Shown one piece after another: positions 1 through 9,913 of a DNA stretch of 64,000 nucleotides. A program made the position numbers and the translations under genes. The DNA comes from Listeria aquatica FSL S10-1188 (GTDB taxonomy: Bacteria > Bacillota > Bacilli > Lactobacillales > Listeriaceae): contig NZ_AOCG01000006.1 in assembly GCF_000525795.1 (NCBI RefSeq), positions 301,926-365,925 of the forward strand, in the 5' to 3' direction. Positions within the stretch are counted from its first letter, which is position 1. Each line of letters opens with the position of its first letter. A model generated the notes under the pieces. The model made no database searches, was not told where the DNA came from, and was given only the letters and a program-made list of their open reading frames with translations.

Positions 1-487
1 CAAAATAAATTTTATTTGCTTCACGTGTTGATTCTGTAAGAAGCACTTTATGCGTCAATGAATCAAATGATGTTCCCGGTTCATTAAAGCCGATATGTCC
101 ATTTGTTCCGATTCCAAGAATTTGAATATCAACTGGATGTTCGTTCAAAATAGCTTCATAGCGATTGCATTCTGCTTCTGCATCTTTTGCAAGGCCATCA
201 GGTAAATAGCTTTCCTTAAATTTCTTTTTCGAGAAAAGCAAATCATTCATATAGTAATGATAACTGTTTGGGTCGTCCGCTGCAAGACCTACATATTCAT
301 CTAAGTTAACAGTTGTAATTTCGCTTGTATCTATATCGCTTTTAATAAATTCTGCATAAAGTGTTTCTGGTGTACTCCCAGTTGCGAGACCAAGTGTGCT
401 CACTTTCTGAGCTTTAATGGCAGATTCAATAATTTTAAGTCCCTCTTTTGAACCGCTTAGTTTATCTTCTACTTTAATAAGTTGCAT
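1..487 (-). CDS. nagB: Glucosamine-6-phosphate deaminase, N-terminal part (cut by window edge)
   Basis: This enzyme converts glucosamine-6-phosphate to fructose-6-phosphate and ammonia in amino-sugar catabolism. Only about the first 162 codons are in the window, and the C-terminus lies beyond base 1. Visible family motifs are LGLATGSTPETLY near the N-terminus, NLDEYVG, and GIGTNGHIGFNEPG with the catalytic region. The start ATG (485-487) follows a GAGG-type ribosome binding site. It lies 18 bp downstream of nagA on the same strand, so the two form an operon that produces and then deaminates GlcN6P. Identification is secure; the missing end is only a window effect. Confidence 0.96.
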   Translation of the reverse strand, partial: MQLIKVEDKLSGSKEGLKIIESAIKAQKVSTLGLATGSTPETLYAEFIKSDIDTSEITTVNLDEYVGLAADDPNSYHYYMNDLLFSKKKFKESYLPDGLAKDAEAECNRYEAILNEHPVDIQILGIGTNGHIGFNEPGTSFDSLTHKVLLTESTREANKIYF

Positions 488-505
488 ATCGTTTTTCCTC
501 TCATT

Positions 506-1639
506 TCACACATATTTTTGGCCGTATGAATACGTAGCCGTAATTTGTAAATCTTGATCTAAAATATTGAAGTCAGCATCTTTCCCTGCTTCAAGACTTC
601 CTTTTGAAGTAAGTCCAAATTCCGTTGCTTGGTTTACAGAACTCATCAAGACCGCTTCCTCAATCGTACATCCTGTGAATTCAATCATGTTACGGAAAGC
701 ATCATCATAAGTTAAAACACTTCCAGCAAGTGTTCCATCTTCTAGACGAGCTTGCTTATCCTTCACGATCACAGTTTGACCACCAAGTTCTGATTTTCCT
801 TCAGGCATTCCTTTAGCTCTCATTGAATCTGTAATAAGTGAGATGCCATGTGCACCTTTCATTTTATACGCCAATTTGACCATATCACGATTTACATGGA
901 TGCCATCGACAATTAATTCTGCTTCAATACCATCTTCTAAAAGCACATGTCCAGGAACTCCAGGTTCACGGTGTGTCATTCTATGACAAGCGTTATAAAG
1001 GTGTGTTGCATGGGTTGCCTTACTTGTTTTTAAATGTTCCCGCACATCATTTGAGTGCCCAATGCTTGGTACAACACCAAGTTCATAGCATAAATTTTCA
1101 AACGCAGGTGAAGTTTCATGTTCTGGTGCATAAGTTACGAGCTTAATAAGTCCACCTGAAATTTCAAACCATTCCTTAAAAAGTTCCAAATCTGGTGCCA
1201 TGATGTATTCTTCCGGTTGGGCACCTTTGAAGACAGTGGACACAAATGGTCCTTCCAAGTGAATCCCACCAATAAGAGGCTCTTCTTTTGCTACTTCATT
1301 AATAACGCGTAAGGCTTTTTCGATATTTTCTTTTGACTGAGTCATCGTTGTCGGGAAATAAGTAGTAATGCCTTCGCGAAGCATCCCACGAACTTGTTTT
1401 TTCAAACCTTCTGGATCGGCGTCCATTGCATCATGTCCATATCCACCATGCGAGTGAACATCAATAAAACCAGGTACAATTTTTTGACCCTTGGCATCAA
1501 TAACTTCTTCGCTTTTCTCTGCTTTAAAGTTTACCATTTGACCAACTTCTAAAATTTCTTTATCAAAGCGAATATAAGCATTTTCGAGTACCAATTTACC
1601 AGTATAAATGGTTGCATTTGTTATTACTTTTATTGCCAT
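506..1639 (-). CDS. nagA: N-acetylglucosamine-6-phosphate deacetylase
   Basis: A cytoplasmic amidohydrolase (377 aa, usual length) that removes acetate from GlcNAc-6-P and feeds NagB. Seen in the protein: the HxH metal motif (H62, H64) in IDVHSHGGYG, the metal-binding glutamate in HLEGPF (E129), histidines in GHSND (H195) and THLYNA (H213), and the catalytic aspartate in LITDSM (D271). The start ATG is preceded by an AGGAGG-like site at 1647-1653. It is the first gene of nagAB and sits directly behind a promoter overlapped by a NagR-type operator, so induction by amino sugars is expected. Confidence 0.97.
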   Translation of the reverse strand: MAIKVITNATIYTGKLVLENAYIRFDKEILEVGQMVNFKAEKSEEVIDAKGQKIVPGFIDVHSHGGYGHDAMDADPEGLKKQVRGMLREGITTYFPTTMTQSKENIEKALRVINEVAKEEPLIGGIHLEGPFVSTVFKGAQPEEYIMAPDLELFKEWFEISGGLIKLVTYAPEHETSPAFENLCYELGVVPSIGHSNDVREHLKTSKATHATHLYNACHRMTHREPGVPGHVLLEDGIEAELIVDGIHVNRDMVKLAYKMKGAHGISLITDSMRAKGMPEGKSELGGQTVIVKDKQARLEDGTLAGSVLTYDDAFRNMIEFTGCTIEEAVLMSSVNQATEFGLTSKGSLEAGKDADFNILDQDLQITATYSYGQKYV

Positions 1640-1661
1640 AATTATAAGCCTCCTAAATTTA

Positions 1662-1706
1662 ATCGGTCTATACCAATTATTATACCTCTTTTAATCAAAA
1701 AAGCAA
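1662..1706 (-). promoter_or_regulatory. nagAB promoter with NagR/DasR-type operator
   Basis: On the minus strand a -35 TTGCTT (1701-1706) and a -10 TATAAT (1679-1684) are separated by 16 bp. Directly downstream lies the imperfect palindrome ATTGGTATAGACCGAT (1662-1677), close to the GntR/HutC-family NagR (YvoA) dre consensus ATTGGTCTAGACCAAT. Its position over the transcription start fits repression that is relieved by GlcN6P-type effectors. The repressor gene itself is not in the window; in Listeria it is expected beyond nagB. Confidence 0.8.
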
Positions 1707-1709
1707 CTT

Positions 1710-2252
1710 CTCATTTCATTTGATATTTACCCGGATGCTTTAAAACGAATCAAGAATTTCATCATTAAATTTTTACATAAAATCTTCCTCTACTCCGTTT
1801 TTGATTTATTAGAAAATGACTTTTAAAAAAAATTCTTTCCTCATTTTTACAAACAATTGATTTTTTTAAAAATTTAAAAAAAACACAAATTCCTAAGTCT
1901 TAATTCAATGAGGCAAAACATATCATTCTTCAAGTTCTATAATATTTTCTTCTCTGAACTTAATAAATAAAACTTAGCCTTCTGCTCCAGAGTGATAAAA
2001 AACAACAGCATAATCACTTAATAAAGCAGATCAAAAAGCTTGATTATCACTGTCTTTTTCTTAGTTATTTAGATACACCAACAAACTATGATTTATTAAT
2101 TTCTAGCTCAGTTCCTTCTAATTTATCATCAAGTAAAGTCTTTACCTTATTCCACAGAAATCTCACCCACAATGATTATCAGTTACTCGATTGTTTGCTT
2201 TCAGAACTCACACGTGAAAAATTAGCTCAATAACTGCTCGAATGATTTTAAC
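1710..2252. other. AT-rich intergenic stretch, no supported gene
   Basis: About 540 bp between the nagA promoter and the terminator of the LiaH-like gene. I see no convincing gene. The minus strand holds a 26-codon open frame at 2086-2166 with a GTG start, encoding an amphipathic peptide beginning MRFLWNKVKTLL. It lacks a good ribosome binding site and may be a gene remnant. Weak inverted repeats (for example TAATCA/TGATTA around 2010-2050) are no better than expected in such AT-rich DNA. Confidence 0.5.
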
Positions 2253-2285
2253 AAAAAAACAGAGTGTTTCCCACTCTGTTTTTTT
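2253..2285 (-). terminator. Terminator of the LiaI/LiaH-like operon
   Basis: On the minus strand the stem ACAGAGTG/CACTCTGT (2259-2279) with a short loop is followed by seven U residues. It lies just after the restored stop of the PspA/LiaH-like gene. Confidence 0.85.
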
Positions 2286-2290
2286 ATTTC

Positions 2291-3162
2291 TTATTTTTTT
2301 GTTTTGTTCTTGTTCTGGCTCTTCACCTTCACGCTTTTTCTCGTCATCCAGATTGATTTCATCTGTATCCTTTATCTTATCTGACTCTTTTTTCCCGACT
2401 TCTTTTTCTAGTTGATCTAATTTTTCATCCATTGAAGCACGATCTTTTTTTCTTGAAATTTTGCTTTTCTCGTTCAATCAAATCATCTACCATTGAAGTA
2501 AAATCTTGTGTCTTTTCTTTAATAACTTCTTTACTTTTCGTAGTTTTCTTTTCAAGCTCATCCATCAGGTCATCAAAAGACTGCGATAACTCTTTTGCCA
2601 TATCAGCTTTTTTTATTCGCTTCCTCTGCCAAGTCTCGTTGTTTTTGTGCCTCATGGTAGTCAGACACACTTCCCCAGCTCATATCATGAATAACTTTAT
2701 CCATTTTTTGTGATGTCTCTTCGGCATTCTTCTCTGCCATTTCCGCCAAATGTTGCGTTTTTAAGTTTTTCCATTTGAGACGCATTTCATGCATTTGAAG
2801 CTCTAATTCTTCAAGTCTAGTCGTTGCTTGATCGTAATGCTCTTTCGTTGCAGCAAGCTGCTCTTCATACTGAGTGACTTCTTTTTGAGCAAAATCAGCT
2901 AGTTTTGTTTCCCCCCGCTTCATTTGCCACTTCAACTTGGTGACGACGTTTTTCAACGTAAATTTCCATTTCTTTATATTCTTTATAGAAAAGTGATTTT
3001 AATTCGCGTTGTTTTTCTACCATGCGTTCTGCTTCTTTCATTTCAGCTTTGGTTTTGTCCATGTAGTAACTAACGGAATTACGTTTTTTTTTCAGTTCGT
3101 TCGTCCAATTTCTTGCTCACATCTTTGTTCCATTGTTTTAATTTATCAAATAGATTTGCCAT
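2291..3162 (-). CDS. PspA/IM30-family envelope-stress protein (LiaH-like), interrupted by homopolymer errors
   Basis: A member of the PspA/IM30/LiaH family: peripheral inner-membrane coiled-coil proteins that form large oligomers and protect the membrane during envelope stress. The raw sequence is broken at five homopolymers (9-base run 3084-3092, 6-base run 2911-2916, 7-base runs 2608-2614, 2445-2451 and 2294-2300), each one base too long. Removing one base from each gives a single 288-aa frame from ATG 3162 to TAA 2291. It is almost all charged heptad-like helix, starting MANLFDKLKQWNKDVSKKLD and ending in an unusual acidic, Glu-rich tail. It lies 18 bp after the LiaI-like gene; in L. monocytogenes such a pair is, as I recall, under LiaR control. 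Confidence 0.85.
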
Positions 3163-3180
3163 AATTGTCTCCTCCAAAAA

Positions 3181-3498
3181 TTATTTATTATATGGGTAAT
3201 CAAATGTATCATTTTCTTTGTAGCGCTTAGACTTTTTATTTCTAAATAAGAAATAAACAATCGCTGCAACCACGATCACTGCAATTGCGCCTTTTAAATT
3301 AGAGAAAATCATGAGGGCACCGAGTGCGATCAAAATACCATAAAGGATTTTTTCTCCAACTGAATTCGACTCGCGCAGTTTGCTATAGGAATAAAATCCA
3401 AGTACTGCACCAACTGTTGCGATAATCGCTGGCCAAAGCATGGTCAAAAGTAACACAGCAAGAATAATAACCAGTAGTGCGATGATGAAACCTTTCAT
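3181..3498 (-). CDS. LiaI-like small multispanning membrane protein
   Basis: A 105-aa hydrophobic protein with about four predicted membrane segments (residues about 3-20, 22-40, 52-65 and 68-87) and a basic, then polar, C-terminal tail (RNKKSKRYKEND). The start ATG (3496-3498) has a good GGAGG site. By position and topology it corresponds to the membrane anchor of a LiaI-LiaH (phage-shock-like) pair, recruiting the downstream PspA-family protein to the membrane. The family call rests on gene context and topology, not on a catalytic motif. Confidence 0.75.
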   Translation of the reverse strand: MKGFIIALLVIILAVLLLTMLWPAIIATVGAVLGFYSYSKLRESNSVGEKILYGILIALGALMIFSNLKGAIAVIVVAAIVYFLFRNKKSKRYKENDTFDYPYNK

Positions 3499-3524
3499 AT
3501 TGTTTTCCTCCTTCTCTAACTAAT

Positions 3525-3570
3525 ATCTATAATATCGCAAAATCATAACCTTCGTAACAAACTATAGAAG
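3525..3570 (-). promoter_or_regulatory. Candidate promoter of the LiaI/LiaH-like operon
   Basis: On the minus strand a TATTAT -10 is preceded, 17 bp upstream, by a poor -35 (TTACGA). The -35 falls inside an imperfect inverted repeat CCTTC...GAAGG. A weak -35 covered by a repeat is typical of promoters needing a response regulator such as LiaR, but I cannot match a defined LiaR box. Confidence 0.35.
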
Positions 3571-3597
3571 GAAGTTCAGGTAAGTCTTGAGGCCTAT

Positions 3598-3628
3598 AAA
3601 AAAAGATTGAGCAGTTATTGCTCAATCT
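3598..3628 (-). terminator. Terminator of the small membrane protein gene
   Basis: Nine-pair stem GATTGAGCA/TGCTCAATC (3605-3627) followed on the minus strand by a run of seven U residues. It directly follows the stop of the 3631-3876 gene. Confidence 0.85.
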
Positions 3629-3630
3629 CC

Positions 3631-3876
3631 CTACTTCCCGTCTAGCGCTTGCTCTTCATTTTCATAATTGACAACAGTCATTGCCCCTTCAGAAAACATG
3701 TTGTCTGCCGCTAGTTCTGCTTCTTTATCCATTTCTGTCATTAAATATCGACGTTTGATGTCTTCTACTGAACGAAATGGATCTGCTTTTGACTTACACT
3801 TTTTAGCTCCAACTATACTAGAAACTATAAGAACTATTGCTGAAAAAAATAGCATTTGCTTTGTTTTCCGCCGCAA
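3631..3876 (-). CDS. Small single-pass membrane protein of unknown function
   Basis: A protein of about 81 aa with a basic N-terminus (RRKTKQ), one hydrophobic segment (about residues 8-24) and an acidic cytoplasmic or external tail. I do not recognise the family. Two starts are possible. ATG at 3882 is only 2 nt from the strong AGGAGG (3885-3890), whereas TTG at 3876 is 8 nt away, so TTG is preferred. It lies upstream of the LiaI/LiaH pair but is separated from it by its own terminator. Confidence 0.7.
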   Translation of the reverse strand: MRRKTKQMLFFSAIVLIVSSIVGAKKCKSKADPFRSVEDIKRRYLMTEMDKEAELAADNMFSEGAMTVVNYENEEQALDGK

Positions 3877-3932
3877 TGTCATCTCCTCCTTGCCATTCTT
3901 TTGGTTTTTCCCCTTCTTAAAATAGACTAAAC

Positions 3933-3973
3933 CAAAAAACAGGTACTTAAGGAGTCCTTAAGTACCTGTTTTT
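3933..3973. terminator. Bidirectional terminator after katA
   Basis: Near-perfect stem ACAGGTACTTAAGG/CCTTAAGTACCTGT (3939-3969) flanked by A and T runs, just past the restored stop of katA. It can also insulate the small gene at 3631-3876 from katA read-through. Confidence 0.85.
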
Positions 3974-3981
3974 GTATTTGT

Positions 3982-5435
3982 TTATCCTTTAATCTGATCC
4001 AAAGGGAGTTCAAGTGCTTCAGCAACTCGAATGCCATATTCTGGGTCAGCTAAATAAAATTGACGCGTTTTCGCGAATTTGAATTTCTTTTTTCGAGACT
4101 TGCCCAAGATTTTCCTTGATAGTTTCGATCAATCGATCTTTTTCTTCTTTGGACATAAGTCGGTATAGCTCACCTGCTGCGGAATAGTAGTCATCATCAT
4201 AAGCATAATTCCCAGCTTTTCCTTCTAGCTCATCGCCGTGAATTTTCGCTTCTGGGTCTTCTACAGGACCGTTGAAACTATTTGGCTCATAATTAACGCT
4301 ACCATCTTGTCCCGATACCATAAACCCGTCTCTCTCGTAGTTTTTAACATTAGTAAGTGGACGATTCACAGCAAGCTGCTCAAAGTTTGCTCCAAGACGA
4401 TAACGCTGTGCATCTTTGTAACCAAATAGTCGGCCTTGAAGAAGTTTATCAGGTGAAGCTTCAATTCCTGGAACAAGATTAGCAGGTGAAAAAGCTAGTT
4501 GCTCCATCTCTTCAAAGTTATTCGTTGGATTTTCATTAAGTGTCATTTTCCCAATTTCAATTAATGGGTATTTTTTTTGCGAAACTACTTTTGTAACATT
4601 CAAAAATATCGTGCTCATACTTTAAACCTTCTTCATAAGGAAGAATTTGAGCATAAAGTGTCCACGACGGATATTCTCCATCTTCAATGGCATTAAATAA
4701 ATCATTCTGCAAGAAATCTAAATCTTTAATCAGCATTTGATCAGCTAGCTCATTTGACATGTTCTTAACACCTTGATCCGTTCTAAAGTGATATTTCACC
4801 CAGAACTGTTCACCTTCTTTGTTCACCCATTTGAAGGTATGGCTACCGTATCCGTGCATTGTCCGGTAACTTGCCGGAATCCCACGATCCCCCATTAGAT
4901 AAGTCACCTGATGAACAGACTCAGGGGAAAGCGACCAGAAATCCCACTGCATGTCAGGTGTCCGTTTATGAGTTCGTGGATCACGTTTTTGAGAGTGAAT
5001 GAAATCTGGAAACTTAAGTGGATCATTCACAAAGAAAACGGGCGTATTATTTCCGACAATATCATAATTTCCTTCTTGCGTGTAAAATTTAACGGCAAAA
5101 CCGCGAACATCCCGGTACGTATCTGGATATCCAGCTTCACCAGCAACTTGAGAAAAGCGAACCATTAATGGCGTCTTTTTACCAGCTCCATTAAATAAAT
5201 CTGCTGTTGTATAGGCACTCATATCATGAGTTAATTCAAAAACACCTTTTGCCCCAGCTCCCTTTGCATGTACAATTCGCTCAGGGATCCGTTCACGGTT
5301 AAAATGTGCCAGTTTTTCAAGCAAAGCATAATCCTGAATTAAAACAGGGCCACGTTTTCCTGCTGTTTGTGAATGTTCGTTGTCTGCCCATGGCTGTCCT
5401 GCATTTGTTGTTAGTTTGTCTTGCATTTCAATCAT
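3982..5435 (-). CDS. katA: Catalase (haem, clade 3 small subunit), interrupted by two homopolymer errors
   Basis: Cytoplasmic haem catalase that dismutates H2O2. The raw frame breaks at an A5 run (4602-4606) and at about 4068-4071. Removing one base at each restores 483 aa, the normal length, from ATG 5435 to TAA 3982. Motifs seen: [12 protein letters not shown] with the distal histidine, the asparagine region [11 protein letters not shown], and the proximal haem tyrosine in [15 protein letters not shown] second in-frame ATG four codons in may be the true start, since no strong ribosome site precedes either. It lies 16 bp behind glcU, so it is probably the last gene of gdh-glcU-katA, an unusual coupling of NAD(P)H production and peroxide removal. 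Confidence 0.93.
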
Positions 5436-5451
5436 CTCATTTCTTATTTTT

Positions 5452-6303
5452 TTAAATCAGAACTGTAATTACGCTACCAATTACAATTAGCAATAAGCCA
5501 AAAATTGTTTTTTTAAGCGCTTGTCCTGATTTTGATTCCTTCAAAATTACTATACCCCCGATTGTCGAAATCACAACATTTAATTGTGTAATAATATAGG
5601 CTGTCGCAACGCCATTTTTTTGTGCTGAAAATATATAAGCAAGTGCTGAAAGACCAAAAATCAGTCCGACGATAACGGCCTTCCAACTCTTTTTTTCTTG
5701 AAAAACGCGTTTATTATTGATACAAGCATAAAGCACTGCACCAATAAATACACCTAACATTTGTGGTAAAAAGATTGACAACCCAGAGGCTGATACAGCT
5801 TTTGGTAGGGCGCTGTAGACCCAATAACCTAAGCTCGTTGCGGCAAGGACAAAGATACCTCGCTTTGTTTCTGAGCGATTTTGCGTACTGTCCGAAACAG
5901 AAGTAAGCAATACACCAATAATAAGTAACAAAATCGCTAGAAAACCAATAATTTTATTCAAATTTCCTGGCCATTCCCCAAACAAAATCACACCAATTAG
6001 TGATGTTCCAACAAGTTGGAATCCTGTTGAAATCGGCATCGTTTTCGATACACCAATTAGTCCAAAAGCATGATACTGCCCAGTTTGCCCCATTACCCAA
6101 AATAATCCCGATAACAAACTAAGGATAAATACATTCGCTGCAACAAAATGAGGTGAAAAAAGAGCTGTTGCAACGATGCCAGCAATAAGAGCACCAATAC
6201 CTGTTCCAAAAATTTCATTTGATGGCTTTCCACCGATTTTCCGTAGAATAAGTGGTTGAATTCCCCAACCAATGGCAGGAAGTAAAGCGATTAATACATT
6301 CAT
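5452..6303 (-). CDS. glcU: Glucose/sugar uptake permease, GRP (GlcU) family
   Basis: A 283-aa integral membrane protein with about ten hydrophobic segments, of the drug/metabolite transporter superfamily glucose-uptake branch (GlcU/RhaT-like). It imports unphosphorylated glucose independently of the PTS. Typical features are an N-terminus [19 protein letters not shown] and internal repeat symmetry. It lies 15 bp after gdh, the same glcU-gdh association known from Bacillus but in the order gdh-glcU. Imported free glucose would be the substrate of Gdh. Substrate assignment is by family and neighbour. Confidence 0.88.
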   Translation of the reverse strand: MNVLIALLPAIGWGIQPLILRKIGGKPSNEIFGTGIGALIAGIVATALFSPHFVAANVFILSLLSGLFWVMGQTGQYHAFGLIGVSKTMPISTGFQLVGTSLIGVILFGEWPGNLNKIIGFLAILLLIIGVLLTSVSDSTQNRSETKRGIFVLAATSLGYWVYSALPKAVSASGLSIFLPQMLGVFIGAVLYACINNKRVFQEKKSWKAVIVGLIFGLSALAYIFSAQKNGVATAYIITQLNVVISTIGGIVILKESKSGQALKKTIFGLLLIVIGSVITVLI

Positions 6304-6318
6304 TTAGCTAGCCCTCTC

Positions 6319-7116
<798 letters not shown>

Positions 7117-7217
7117 CTAATCTTTTCATCGTTTTTTCTTGGCTCAACAGGAAGTTTCAAGCATTTAGATTAGGTTCATCAAAACGCTTAAAACTTCTTC
7201 TTTTGTTTCTAGCCAGA

Positions 7218-8168
7218 TTATTTTTTGTTTACCCATGCTGTCGAAAGTTCCATAGCAGCACGAGTGGCTTTTGTTTGATCTAGAGTGTTTAGCATCACGA
7301 AATCGTGAATCATTCCTTGAAATTGAACTTGTGTTACAGGAACGCCTGCTTCGCGCAAGTGACGAGCGTATTCTTCCCCTTCATCGCGAAGAACATCTGC
7401 TTCACCGTTTAAAATCATCGCAGGTGGTAAACCTTGTAGATCTTCTTTTGTTGCATGAAGTGGCGAGATGGTTTTAATTTTCGTATCTTGTCCAGCTGGA
7501 AGATATTTTTCCCAGAACCATTTCATGGCTTCCTTTGTTAAATAGTAATCTTTCTCGAATTGATTGTACGATTCTGTATCAAACGCATGATTTGTAACTG
7601 GATAATAAAGTAATTGCTTGTCAATTTTTGGACCTTTACGATCTTTCGCAAGCATTGTTAAGATCGTTGCCATATTTCCGCCTACGCTGTCTCCTGCAAT
7701 GACAATGCGATTTGTGTCCCAAGCTTCTTTTTGGGCATTTTCTGCAATTTTGAGCAGCGTCGCGTAACATTGTTCAATAGCAACCGGATACTTAGCTTCT
7801 GGGGAACGATCATATTCAGGAACAAAGACAACAGAATTTGTTCGAACCGCAAGTTCTCTTACAAGCTTGTCATGTGTGTCTGCACTTCCAAGTACCCAAC
7901 CAGCTCCGTGAACATAAAGCATGACGGGAAGAGTTTCTGTGCTATTTTGGGGTTTTACAATACGTACGTTGATTTTTCCATGCTCACCCAAATCCATTTC
8001 ACGATTTTCTATATCAGCAGGTAATTTTTCAACGGGTTGTTTTTGAACCGTCTCAAGCACATTTCTCGCTTCATCAACAGGTAGCTGATACAAAAAGGGC
8101 GGTTTTTCATTCGCAATACAAAAATCAAGTGCTTCTTTTTCCAAAGAAATTCGTTTTACCATTTTCAT
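7218..8168 (-). CDS. Alpha/beta-hydrolase esterase (HSL/AcetylEst family)
   Basis: A 316-aa carboxylesterase of the hormone-sensitive-lipase family. The oxyanion motif appears as HGAGW (usually HGGGW), the nucleophile elbow as GDSVGG, and the acid and base as the Asp in GEADVLRDE and the His in GMIHDF. No signal peptide, so it is cytoplasmic. It is followed by gdh on the same strand after 110 bp and could share its transcript. The natural substrate is unknown (short acyl esters are typical). Confidence 0.85.
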   Translation of the reverse strand: MKMVKRISLEKEALDFCIANEKPPFLYQLPVDEARNVLETVQKQPVEKLPADIENREMDLGEHGKINVRIVKPQNSTETLPVMLYVHGAGWVLGSADTHDKLVRELAVRTNSVVFVPEYDRSPEAKYPVAIEQCYATLLKIAENAQKEAWDTNRIVIAGDSVGGNMATILTMLAKDRKGPKIDKQLLYYPVTNHAFDTESYNQFEKDYYLTKEAMKWFWEKYLPAGQDTKIKTISPLHATKEDLQGLPPAMILNGEADVLRDEGEEYARHLREAGVPVTQVQFQGMIHDFVMLNTLDQTKATRAAMELSTAWVNKK

Positions 8169-8275
8169 CCATCCAATCCTAATAAAATTTCATGTAAAGA
8201 GCTCATTGCTTGTCAGAGAGATTCTTGTTGTCCTTCGCTGATGAATGTCTCATGAATCCCTCTGACTCTAAAAAT

Positions 8276-8301
8276 TTACCCAGCACTTCTATTTTTTAAT
8301 C
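8276..8301 (-). promoter_or_regulatory. Candidate SigB promoter upstream of the esterase-gdh-glcU-katA region
   Basis: On the minus strand GATTAA, a 14-bp spacer, then GGGTAA. This fits the Listeria SigB consensus (GTTTAA, N13-15, GGGTAT) with one -35 mismatch. It lies about 110 bp before the esterase start. Rest of the 8169-8404 gap: nothing else recognisable. Confidence 0.4.
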
Positions 8302-8404
8302 GTATTTTCTCAGTCAAAAAAACGGTTTTCATATCGGTAAAGTTGGTGTTTCGTTGAGCTAGTAGTACTTCATCATGCTAATACTCTAAATTTATTTTTG
8401 AAAA

Positions 8405-8457
8405 TAAAAAAAACAGCTTTTCCTTTTCTACAATTGAGAAAAAGAAAAGCTGTTTTT
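8405..8457. terminator. Bidirectional terminator after the DUF4064 protein
   Basis: Stem AAACAGCTTTTC/GAAAAGCTGTTT (8411-8422 with 8444-8455) between A-rich and T-rich flanks, just past the stop of the DUF4064-type gene. Confidence 0.8.
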
Positions 8458-8471
8458 AGGCTAGTCCCGAC

Positions 8472-8991
8472 TTAGAAGTTTGAAAAAGCATCTCGTTTTG
8501 GTTTACGGGCCCAACACATAATAGCTGCGATAAGGAATAAAAGTGCTGGAACAAATCCGACAAGAAAAGTAGCTAAAATCACAACAATTCCCGCAAATAA
8601 GAATAAAAATCCGGCAAGCACTGGTTTTTTATTACCTACAATAAAAATAATTCCTAAAATGCTAAGCAAAATCACAACAATAAGCGCCACAATGAAAAAA
8701 AGTATTAAACCCATGTAACGCATCGACAATTGACCTAGCAGCCGGCGCATCATTTAAATTTACACCTGCATCACGTATTGCTTGCTCATAGTTATCAGCA
8801 AAAACTTGATAGCCCGATTCCGTGTTTGTTTTTGTCATGAAATTAAAAGAAACAACCGTCATCGCACCTTGTAATATAAGCGCCAAAACTAAACCAATGA
8901 CGCTTAAAACCACTTCGCCCGTTCGTTTAATCAAAAAGAATCCCTCCGTTCTTATCATTTTTAGTATACTATTATTGTTTTCTACTGCCAA
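8472..8991 (-). CDS. DUF4064-type tetraspan membrane protein, one homopolymer error
   Basis: The raw sequence has two overlapping frames joined by an A/T run of seven (8695-8701) that is one base too long. Restored, the protein is 172 aa, beginning MAVENNNSILKMIRTEG. It has a hydrophobic segment near residues 27-47, a loop with NTESGYQVF, and three further segments packed in the C-terminal half (LILF/VALIVVILL-type). The topology and FLIKRTGEVVLSVIG signature resemble DUF4064 proteins. Function unknown. It is divergent from the DUF915 hydrolase pair. Confidence 0.72.
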
Positions 8992-9073
8992 GTCATCTTA
9001 TTAAAAGATGCAGAACCGTCCGAATCCATGTATAATTATAGCAGTACGATTCTTGGAAGGAATGAAGATAATA

Positions 9074-9900
9074 ATGTTCAAGCGAATACTCTTTGCGGGG
9101 ATTTTACCTTGTTTATGCTTAGTTACGGCTCTATTTGCTCTTACGCAATTAAATGATTCGCACGAAGAAATGAAAAACCAACAGATTCCTTCTGTTTTTA
9201 TACATGGTTACAAAGGAGCAGACCGTTCACTTCATGGAATGATTCGTCGTTTCGATCAAAAATATCACTGGGGAACAGATTCACTGGTTATTCATATCAG
9301 TAAGTCTGGGAAGATATCCGAAAGCGGTCACTACCGAAAATCGGCAAAAAATCCTTTAATCAATGTTGTTTTTGAAAATAATCGAGCTAGCTTACCGCAA
9401 CAAGCTCTTTGGACAAAAAAAAGTTATGCTATTTTTAAAACAAAAACATGGAATTATGAAATTTAATGCGATCGGACATTCTATGGGCGGCGGTGCTTTC
9501 ATTTCTTACCTTGCGGCTTATGAAAAAAACGAAAATTACCCGCAAGTAAATAAAATCGTTTTTCTAGGCGTCCCGTTTTATCCAGAAGAATACATTAATG
9601 GTGAAACGACTGTCGATTTAAAAAACGCCCCTGCGATTCATACAAAGTTTGCCAAAAAAAATGGCTAAAATACTTCCTAAAGATATTCAAATCATGATTA
9701 TTGGCGGTGATTTGCTTGACGGGACAGCAAGTGACGGCGTCGTAAGTTTAGCTAGCGTTCTTTATGGCAAGCAACTTTTCACTGAACAACCGCTTGAAGT
9801 TCACATTTTAAAAGGAAAACAAGCCACGCACACCAATTTGCATGAACTTCCGCAAATTGATGATTATATTGGCCACTTCCTTTTTTCAAATTCGAAGTAA
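9074..9900 (+). CDS. DUF915 alpha/beta-hydrolase, first of a tandem pair, two homopolymer errors
   Basis: Restoring A8 runs at 9415-9422 and 9654-9661 to seven gives one 274-aa protein starting MFKRILFAG. An N-terminal hydrophobic segment (about residues 5-25) acts as signal or anchor, followed by an extracytoplasmic hydrolase domain. Visible are the oxyanion motif FIHGYKG, nucleophile GHSMGG, the aspartate loop GGDLLDGTASDG and the terminal histidine in HTNLHE. DUF915 is a family of exported hydrolases of unknown substrate. The next gene is its paralogue, 13 bp downstream. ATG at 9062 is an alternative start. Confidence 0.82.
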
Positions 9901-9913
9901 AGGATTGTGAGAA

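Noticed and set aside
7174..7189. cre-like sequence upstream of gdh (AAACGCTT core)
   Set aside because: Two mismatches at the essential outer TG/CA positions, too weak to report as a site.
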